Assembly (NCBI RefSeq): GCF_003265705.1
Contig: NW_020312867.1
Span: 4,491,307 to 4,555,306, forward strand
Direction: 5' to 3'
From: Callorhinus ursinus
Lineage: Eukaryota > Chordata > Mammalia > Carnivora > Otariidae
DNA: 64,000 bases
Under the pieces are notes generated by a model. That model was given only the letters and a program-made list of their open reading frames with translations. It made no database searches and had not been told where the DNA came from. The translations under genes were made by a program, and so were the position numbers. The stretch's first letter is position 1. Every line of letters starts with the position of its first letter. This document shows positions 57,421 to 64,000 of this stretch, in pieces.

Positions 57421-59078
57421 CTTAAAAAGCCTGTTAGTGACCTTTGCAATATTGTAGGACACATTTTTGCATGGGGTTGGGAGTTGGGAAGAGGTCCTCC
57501 TGAGTCACCAGATAGGGTTCACTAAAACCAAGTCATGCACTATCCTTCTGGTTCTGGTGGGTTGGTGAACTTGTTTATAGTAGCAGACCAACCCTCCTGC
57601 CAAGGATGACTAGGAAAGGAGGATGAATAGGAAAAAACATGTGTTCGGTGGTGTTGGAAAATATCAAGATAGCCACGATTGAGGGATTGAGATCCCAGAG
57701 AGGAAGGTACAGAATGTGAGACTGACGACGGTCTAGGCTGCTTTCTCCTTAATGTATTTATCAGTTTGTAAGTGGCACAGGCCGAGAGCAGAGAAAGAAC
57801 AGAAATTGGCTGTTAAGAGGCTAAGGAGCTAAGCAGAGCTATTGGCAGTCTCAGTACTAGAGAAATACAAATTCAAGTGCATGGCCAACCAAGGTGGCAG
57901 GGCTCTGGTAAAGGTCTTGGCTTCAGTTGGGTCCTCTGAAGGACTACACTGAAGGAAGGAATAAGGGTAGACCACATATAGACTAGTCTTACAAAAAATT
58001 AAATTCTAATTAGATTAAGGTGATGCAATTCTATTCTAATTGCTTGCCAGAAGTTTAAAGAAATCCTTTTTGAAAAAAGAAAAGTCCTTCCTGGAAGAAA
58101 ATACCTCATGCAGAACCTCTACAGTTTTCCCTATACAGTGTCCATGATTCATTCAAAAGTTACCAAGCATAATAAAAGACAGGAAAAGACAGGCACTAAA
58201 GATTCACAGGTGATTCAGATATTGGAGTTATCAAACTTGGACTCTAAGATAATAGTGGTCAGTGATTAATATGCACAAAAAATGAGTGACAAGGTAGAGA
58301 TTTTCTCCAGGGAACTGGAATATATATAATAATGAATCAAATGGAAATTCTAGAACTGGAAAACATAACAGCAAATTAAGAATGCAGTAGGAAATTTAAC
58401 AACAGATTAAATAAAGCTAAAGAGAGGATTTATGATCTGGAAGATAGATCTGTAGAAAATACCTAGACTAAAGTTTGGAGAGAAAAGGATAGAAAACAGA
58501 AAAAAAAAAGAGGTCTATGGGATATAGTAAAGAGGTTTAACATACATATAAATGGAGTTCCAGAATGGGAGAAGAGACAAAATGAGGCAGGAACAATATT
58601 TGAAGAGATTAGTAACTGAAATTTTTTTTTTCAAAATTTATGAAATATTTCCATTCAAGAAGCTCTATAAACCCAAGCAGGATAAATTCAAAGAAAAACA
58701 CACTTTAATAAAACTGCTCAAAATCAAAGACAGATTACAAACAGACAAAGGGGTTTTTATCTCTCAGAGATGAAGGTAAAGACATTTCCAAGCAAGTAAA
58801 AATTGATAGAATTTGTTGCCAGCATTTAAAAAATTATAAAAAGGCAGGATTGTGGTTCTCAACAGCATCATGGAATATAGGAAGGAAAAGTAACAGTGAA
58901 AAAGGTAGATATGTGGGTAAATTAAATAAATATTGACTGTATAAACAATAATAATGCCTTATGGGTTTAAAATACATGTAGAATTAAAGCTGTAGCACCA
59001 ATAACAGAAAAGGTTGGGAGTAGCTATATTTAGTTAAAGTATTCAAAGGTCCTTATATTATCTAAAAGTAGTAAAAGT

Positions 59079-59270
59079 AGGGGCGCCTGGGTGGCTCAGT
59101 CGTTAAGCGTATGCCTTTGGCTCAGGTCATGATCCCAGGGTCCTGGGATCGAGCCCCACGTCAGGCTCCCTGCTCCCCGGGAAGCCTGCTTCTCCCTCTC
59201 CCCCTCCCCCTGCTTGTGTTTCCTCTCTCGCTGTGTCTCTCTCTGTCAGATAAATAAAATCTTTAAAAAA
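59079..59270 (+). repeat. CAN-SINE, long type
   Basis: TSD AAAGTAGTAAAAGTA on both sides. Confidence 0.93.
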
Positions 59271-59565
59271 AAGTAGTAAAAGTAATAATTTATATTATAT
59301 GCTAATTAAAGTCAAAGATCTATTCCATAATTTGCAGGTTAATCACTGAAAGAATAGTAGCTAAGTGTATGACCAACAAACTAGTAGAGGAGAAAATGGA
59401 ATAATAAAAAATGCAGAAGCAAGCAAGAAAGAAAATGGGACAAATGGAAAATAGAATAGTAAGATGGTAAAGTTAAACACAAATACATCATTAATTACAT
59501 TAAATGTAAATAGACTAAAAAGCCAACTAAAAGATAACAGTTGTCAGATTAGGTTAAAGAAAAGT

Positions 59566-59749
59566 AGGGGTGCCTGAATGGCTCAGTCAGTTAAGCGTCT
59601 GCCTTAGACTCAGATCATGATTCCGGTCCTGGGATCGAGCCCCGCATGGGGCTCCTCTGCTCAGCAGGGAGCCTGCTTCTCCCTCTCCTGCTCCCTCTGC
59701 TTGTGCTCTATCTCTCTCTGTCAAATAAATAAAATCTTTAAAAACAAAA
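59566..59749 (+). repeat. CAN-SINE, long type
   Basis: TSD AAGAAAAGTA on both sides. It splits an old L1-like remnant. Confidence 0.91.
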
Positions 59750-60435
59750 AAGAAAAGTAATTATATGCTGCTTTTAAGAAACACATCTTACATATGAGGA
59801 CACAGAAAAAAGTAGAACCTAAAAATATAGGAAAAGATACAGGGAGCAAACACTAACACAAGGAAGCTGATGTAGCTATGCTGATATCAGAAAAAGAAGA
59901 CTTTAAGGCAAGAAACTGTGAAAGAAATTGAATCTGTAATTAAAATCTTCTCTTAAAGAAAACCCATGCCAGGATGACTTCACAGTGAGCAAATTTTCCC
60001 AAATATTTGAGGAGGCAGTAATATTAATGATATAAAACATCTCAGAGGACAAAAGGCGGGAAAATATTTCCCAATTTATTTTATGATTTCAGTAATCTTG
60101 GTCCGCTGTGGAGTTCCCCTTGGCTATTCTGTATGGCTTAGAAATAAAGTTTACCTCATACCTTTAATATGCTTTCAGTTCCTCAACAGATATTTAGCAC
60201 ATGTCATATTTTGTTCTCTTTACTCAGTTCAGCAGATAGACCCCAGGGCAAAAATGATTCAGTGACACTAAATTATTCTCCCTCATATGTACACTGGCCA
60301 ACTAGCATAGAATAGTATTCCAGAAAAGAGAGAGATTTTTGCTGAAAGAATAGCTTCTTCCCCATTCCCTACACTGCAAACTGATAACAGTAAGATTTAA
60401 GTTAATTTGTTTGTTTGCTTGTTTTTTTCCTACAG

Positions 60436-60495
60436 ACTCCATTAATAATATACCTCTTTCATTTCCTGATTGACTATGCTGAATTGGTATTTATG
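60436..60495 (+). CDS. PIGU: PIGU exon 3
   Basis: Twenty codons (TPLIIYLFHFLIDYAELVFM) form a hydrophobic transmembrane segment, residues 66-85. The acceptor is TTTTTTTCCTACAG and the donor ATG|GTGAGT. Both boundaries are in phase 0, so skipping this 60-nt exon would keep the frame. Confidence 0.95.
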
Positions 60496-61309
60496 GTGAG
60501 TAACCTTCCACATAAAGTCAATATGTATATATCTTTAGAGTCTTTTATCTTAAGAAAAATATCTTTTAGGAGCTTAGGAGTCTCTTGAGAGTATAAAAGC
60601 AAAAACCTATCCTTAATTTGAATTCAAGGAACTGTGATAGTGTTATGGAAGTATGGGGAATGGTCTCTGACATTTGACCAGTTCCAATTCCTTATACTTG
60701 ATTTCTGGACTATGTATTCTCAAACTTTGTAGCGCCAAGATTCTATGATTGGTTTTAATTGTGGTGCCAGTGTAGAGGGCATCCTGAATTTCCTAAGCAT
60801 TCTGCCAAGAGATTCCATGCAGTGGACATAGGCCTGACGAGACTCTCAGGAGCAATAACCTTCAAAGTTGAGTTGACAGGGTGGTTTTGAGAGAGAGTAA
60901 TTTGAAACATTGCCTAATGTAGGGTTGAAAATCTGGGTCAAGTAGGAGGCCCGCTGAAGTCTTCCTTAATCATTATAATGGCTGCTGTTTACTGAGGACT
61001 TACTTCATGCTAGGCACTTGATGTACATCAGGCCTGCAAAGCATTGGGTGTTATTCCTGTTTTACAGAAAACCTAAGTGACTTGCAATTAAAGAACAGAT
61101 GTGGTACACCAGGCTAACAAGCCTTGATGGGCGCCAGTCCTCAGGGTTTTCTAGTCAAATCTCCCTGAAAGGCTTTATCTTTGGATGGTCAAAGTGAGAG
61201 TTGAGGTTCTGCCTGAGTTCATTACCAAATAGTCCACTATCATCCAAAAGCTCTAGGTCCTGGCAGTATTCCATCCCTCCTACACTAGTATTTCTCTTTC
61301 TCTTGACAG
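60496..61309 (+). other. PIGU: PIGU intron 3
   Basis: Short SINE-free intron of 814 bp. It contains an antisense MIR at about 60975-61110 and otherwise no recognised element. Confidence 0.85.
60975..61110 (-). repeat. MIR, antisense fragment
   Basis: 'tttactgaggacttacttcatgctaggcac' type text and 'cctgttttacagaaaac' match MIR. Confidence 0.65.
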
Positions 61310-61372
61310 ATAACTGATGCACTCACTGCTATTGCCCTGTATTTTGCAATCCAGGACTTCAATAAAGTTGTG
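61310..61372 (+). CDS. PIGU: PIGU exon 4
   Basis: Twenty-one codons, ITDALTAIALYFAIQDFNKV plus V, give residues 86-106. They include the conserved ITDALTA..L motif at the start of another membrane helix. The acceptor is TTTCTCTTGACAG and the donor GTG|GTAAGT, both in phase 0. The remaining roughly 330 of about 435 residues (human length, from memory) are encoded beyond the window. Confidence 0.95.
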
Positions 61373-61769
61373 GTAAGTAGTCAGTGGGTGAGACAAAACT
61401 GGTGGAGTTTTGGGGAGTCTTCTGGTCTCTGTTACTACAAAGAATCAAAGGTCATGTACTTAAGGATCTAACTGTTTAAAAATACTAAGAAGTAGGAGTG
61501 AAGCTACTGGCCTGTTAAGCCAGCCCTGGAATGGTCAAACCCAAACCAAAGACAGCTTTACTAATAGATACAGAAAGGTTCATTTTCACTTCTGTTGCCA
61601 AGTAATAGAACCAGAAGTAGCAGTCTGCCTTTCTGTGGCACTGGTCATTAGTAACAAAGCTGATGAATTCTAGAATTATGGACCTCAAAGAGATTTATAA
61701 GATATTTAGATTGGGAATCTTTAACTTAGGGTCCATTTATAGGCGTAATAGACCTATAAAACCCTTGAA

Positions 61770-61876
61770 ATAGGGGCACCTGGCTGGCTTAGTTGGTAGA
61801 GCTTGTGACTGTTCATCTGAGGGTTGTAAGTTCAAGCCCCGCAGTGGGTGTAGAAATTAGTTTAAAAAAAAAAAGA
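61770..61876 (+). repeat. CAN-SINE, short old type
   Basis: The head reads GGCACCTGGCTGGCTTAGTTGGTAGAGC. It lies 400 bp after PIGU exon 4. Confidence 0.88.
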
Positions 61877-62043
61877 ACTACATTTTAGAGACTTATCACT
61901 AAGACCTAGTGAGTGTACATTTTAAACCAGTGGAGGATTTGGATCATCATAGATAAACCTAAGGGCATTATGCTAACTAAAGTCGGACAAAGACCAATAC
62001 CATATGATCTTATTTACACGTGGAATCTTAAAAAGTCAACCTG

Positions 62044-62251
62044 CGGGCGCCTTGGTGGCTCAGTCGTTAAGTGTCTGCCTTTGGCTCAGGTCCTGATCCC
62101 AGGGTCCTGGGATCGAGTCCCACATTGGGCTCCCTGCTCGGCGGGAGGCCTGCTTCTCCCTCTCCCACTCCCCCTGCTTGTGTTCCTGCTCTCGCTATGT
62201 CTCTCTCTGTCAAATAAATAAATAAATAAAATCTTTAAAAAAAAAAAAAAG
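62044..62251 (+). repeat. CAN-SINE, long type, nest member 1
   Basis: TSD AAAAAGTCAACCTG on both sides, at the start of the SINE nest. Confidence 0.93.
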
Positions 62252-62263
62252 TCAACCTGGGGG

Positions 62264-62693
62264 GTGCCTGGATGGCACAGTTAGTTAAATGTCTGGCTCC
62301 TAGTTTCCATTCAGGTCCTGATCTCAGGCTCATGAGATCAAGTTTTGTGTCGGCACATGCTCAGTTTGGAGTCTGCTTAAGACTCTCTTCCTCTGGGGCA
62401 CCTGGGTGGCTCAGCTGGTTAAGCGACTGTCTTTGGCTCAGGTCATGATCCCAGGGTCCTGGGATCGAGCCCCGCATCGGGCTCCCTGCTCAGCGGGAAG
62501 CCTGCTTCTCCCTCTCCCTCTCCCACTCCCCCTGTTTGTGTTTCCTCTCTCTCTGTCTCTTTCTCTGTCAATTAAATAAATAAAATCTTTAAAAAAAAAA
62601 AAAGACTCTCTTCCTCTGCCCTTCCCCTGCCACACTCACACGAATGTGCACTCCCTCCCTCTCTCTCTCTCAAATAAATCTTTAAAAAAAAAA
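62264..62693 (+). repeat. CAN-SINE, older long type, split; nest member 2
   Basis: The 5' half is at 62264-62395 and the 3' half at 62603-62693, around a younger copy. AGACTCTCTTCCTCTG is duplicated at the junctions. A further target copy AAAAAGTCAAACTGG follows. Confidence 0.88.
62396..62602 (+). repeat. CAN-SINE nested in nest member 2
   Basis: Long type, with TSD AAGACTCTCTTCCTCTG on both sides. Confidence 0.93.
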
Positions 62694-62705
62694 AAAGTCA
62701 AACTG

Positions 62706-62809
62706 GGGAACCTGACTGGCTTGGTTGGTAGAGCATGCCACTCTTGATCTTGGGGAAGTGAGTTCAAGTCCCACACTGGGCGTAGAGCTTAATTTAAAAT
62801 AAATAAATA
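62706..62809 (+). repeat. CAN-SINE, short old type, nest member 4
   Basis: The head reads AACCTGACTGGCTTGGTTGG. The next element begins at its AAATAAATAAATAAG tail. Confidence 0.88.
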
Positions 62810-62810
62810 A

Positions 62811-63013
62811 GGGTGCCTGGGTGGCTCAGTTGGTTAAGCGACTGCCTTCGGCTCAGGTCATGATCCTGGAGTCCCAGGATCGAGTCCCACATCGGGCTCC
62901 CTGCTCGGTGGGGAGTCTGCTTCTCCCTCTGACCCTCTTCCCTCTCGTGCTTTCTCTCTCTCATTCTCTCTCTCTCTGAAATAAATAAATAAAATTTTAA
63001 AAAAATAAATAAA
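62811..63013 (+). repeat. CAN-SINE, long type, nest member 5
   Basis: Inserted in the tail of the previous copy; AAATAAATAAATAAG repeats on both sides. Confidence 0.92.
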
Positions 63014-63015
63014 TA

Positions 63016-63220
63016 AGGGGCGCCTGGGTGGCTCAGTCGTTAAGCATCTGCCTTCGGCTCGGGTCATGATCCCAGGGTCCTGGGATCGAGCCCCGCATCG
63101 GGCTCCTTGCTCCGCGGAAAGCCTGCTTCTCCCTCTCCCATTCCCCCTGCTTGTGTTCCCTCTCTCGCTATGTCTCTCTCTATCAAATAAATAAATAAAA
63201 TCTTTTAAATAAATAAATAA
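63016..63220 (+). repeat. CAN-SINE, long type, nest member 6
   Basis: The last of the nest. AATAAATAAATAAG flanks it, and then the L1 text resumes with GTCAAACTCACAG. Confidence 0.92.
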
Positions 63221-63407
63221 GTCAAACTCACAGAAACAGTATATTGCTGGTTGCCCAGGGGGTGCATTTGGGGGTGGGGGAAATGGGGAGATGTTGGTCA
63301 AAGGGTACAAACTTCCAGTTATGAGTAAGTTCTATATATCTAATGTATGGCATGGTGATTATAGTTAATACTGTATACTTTAAAGTTGCTAAAAGAGTTA
63401 TCTTAGG

Positions 63408-63463
63408 GGTCCCTGGGTGGCTCAGTCAGTTAAGCATCTGCCTTCGGCTCAGGTCTTGGTCTC
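63408..63463 (+). repeat. CAN-SINE head fragment without a tail
   Basis: Only the first 55 bases remain (to 'ctcaggtcttggtctc'), then unrelated sequence. Confidence 0.82.
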
Positions 63464-63671
63464 CTCACAAGCTGAGGAATGCAGAGATAAATTAGCTCCA
63501 CCCTGGAGATTTTTTTTAATTCAAAAATTTCTATTGAAATATAACATGCGTATGGAAAAGCACACAAGCATCTGTGTATAAAGTGATTAATGATCACAGA
63601 GACAGTGCACCTAGGTAATTACCTTTTAGGCCACTTTTAACCTCTCCTATGGCAGCTTTATTTTTTTAAAT

Positions 63672-63872
63672 TTTTATTTATTTATTTTTTAAAGATTTTA
63701 TTTGACAGAGAGAGACACAGTGAGAGAGGGAACACAAGCAGGGGGAGTGGGAGAGGGAGAAGCAGGCTTCCCACGGAGCAGGGAGCCCGATGCGGGGCTC
63801 GATCCCAGGACCCTGGGATCATGACCTGAACCGAAGGCAGATGCTTAACTGACTGAGCCACCCAGACGCCCC
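63672..63872 (-). repeat. CAN-SINE, long type
   Basis: Flanked by GGCAGCTTTATTTTT and GGTAGCTTTATTTTT, its TSD with one change. Confidence 0.93.
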
Positions 63873-63896
63873 AGCCTGTGGTAGCTTTATTTTTTA

Positions 63897-64000
63897 TTTT
63901 ATTTTTTTTAAGATTTTATTTATTTATTTGACAGAGAGAGACACAGCGAGAGAGGGAACACAAGCAGGGGGAGGGGGAGAGGGAGAAGCAGGCTTCCTCC
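63897..64000 (-). repeat. CAN-SINE, cut by the window end
   Basis: It begins 25 bp after the previous copy's head, in the same orientation. About half is visible. Confidence 0.92.

Larger units (their letters stand above)
58170..60060 (+). repeat. Old L1/HAL1-like remnant
   Basis: 'aaattctagaactggaaaac', 'gaagctctataaacccaagcagg', 'aaaactgctcaaaatcaaagac' and later 'atatgctgcttttaagaaacac' are L1-family phrases. Two SINEs interrupt it. The subfamily is uncertain. Confidence 0.55.
49008..60435 (+). other. PIGU: PIGU intron 2
   Basis: About 11.4 kb containing an L2 copy, a 220-bp polypyrimidine tract, an L1 ORF2 remnant, several L1 3' ends, a tRNA-like pseudogene and numerous SINEs. Between about 55800 and 57030 and between 57430 and 58060 I recognise only the SINE at 56075-56271 and part of a MIR. 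Confidence 0.8.
61890..63400 (+). repeat. L1 3' end broken by a SINE nest
   Basis: 'catatgatcttatttacacg' before 62043 and 'ctggttgcccagggggtgc', 'ggtacaaacttccagttatg' and 'catggtgattatagttaatac' after 63220 belong to one L1 3'UTR. Confidence 0.8.
61373..64000 (+). other. PIGU: PIGU intron 4 (incomplete)
   Basis: The intron continues past the window. It carries an L1 3' end broken by a cluster of CAN-SINEs (62044-63215) and two antisense SINEs at the right edge. Confidence 0.8.

Noticed and set aside
491..63310. Recurring short peptides such as GAWVAQLVK or ERDTAREGTQAGG
   Set aside because: They appear wherever a CAN-SINE is read in a certain frame and are not genes.
1..64000. CRISPR arrays, bacterial operons, riboswitches or replication origins
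   Set aside because: The regularly recurring sequences are dispersed SINEs on both strands with TSDs, and the genes are spliced mammalian genes.

Overview
The window is mammalian nuclear DNA, most likely from an arctoid carnivore (bear, mustelid or seal group). The evidence is about 65 copies of CAN-SINE, the tRNA-Lys-derived SINE found only in Carnivora, on both strands and mostly with recognisable target-site duplications (TSDs). CAN-SINE copies here are of three kinds: a long type of about 190 bp (tRNA-like head, CT-rich body, AATAAA-rich tail); an older long type ending in an 'aaatcaagagtc' block next to the head; and a short old type of about 110 bp whose head is still close to tRNA-Lys. 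MIR, L2, L1, MLT1-like and one class I ERV LTR fragment make up most of the rest.

Three protein genes are supported. Positions 1-4145 are the 3' end of a + strand gene, inferred to be NCOA6: one short terminal coding exon (3583-3626) and a 0.5 kb 3'UTR. TP53INP2 follows tail to tail on the - strand (about 5215-14150). It has a 3 kb SINE-free 3'UTR, three coding exons giving a complete 221-residue protein, a non-coding first exon, and a CpG-island promoter with CRE and CCAAT elements. After a repeat-filled intergenic stretch of about 22 kb comes PIGU on the + strand, from its CpG-island promoter near 36.6 kb. Its first four coding exons (36729-36858, 48943-49007, 60436-60495, 61310-61372) encode residues 1-106; the remaining exons lie beyond the window. 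From memory, this is the human chromosome 20q11.22 order PIGU-TP53INP2-NCOA6, read from the opposite strand.

The genes are neighbours by synteny and do not form an operon-like unit. NCOA6 is a nuclear-receptor coactivator, TP53INP2 an autophagy and nuclear-receptor adaptor, and PIGU a subunit of the ER GPI transamidase.

The unusual content is in the repeats: a 150-bp segment of PIGU intron 1 copied upstream of the gene next to a truncated SINE; a 3'-truncated U6 snRNA retrocopy just upstream of PIGU; a tRNA-Phe-like pseudogene with anticodon GCA between A-rich tails; stacked SINE nests; long polypyrimidine tracts; and an inverted repeat of two CRE-like sites around an octamer in the TP53INP2 CpG island. 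I saw no clearly new protein-coding system.
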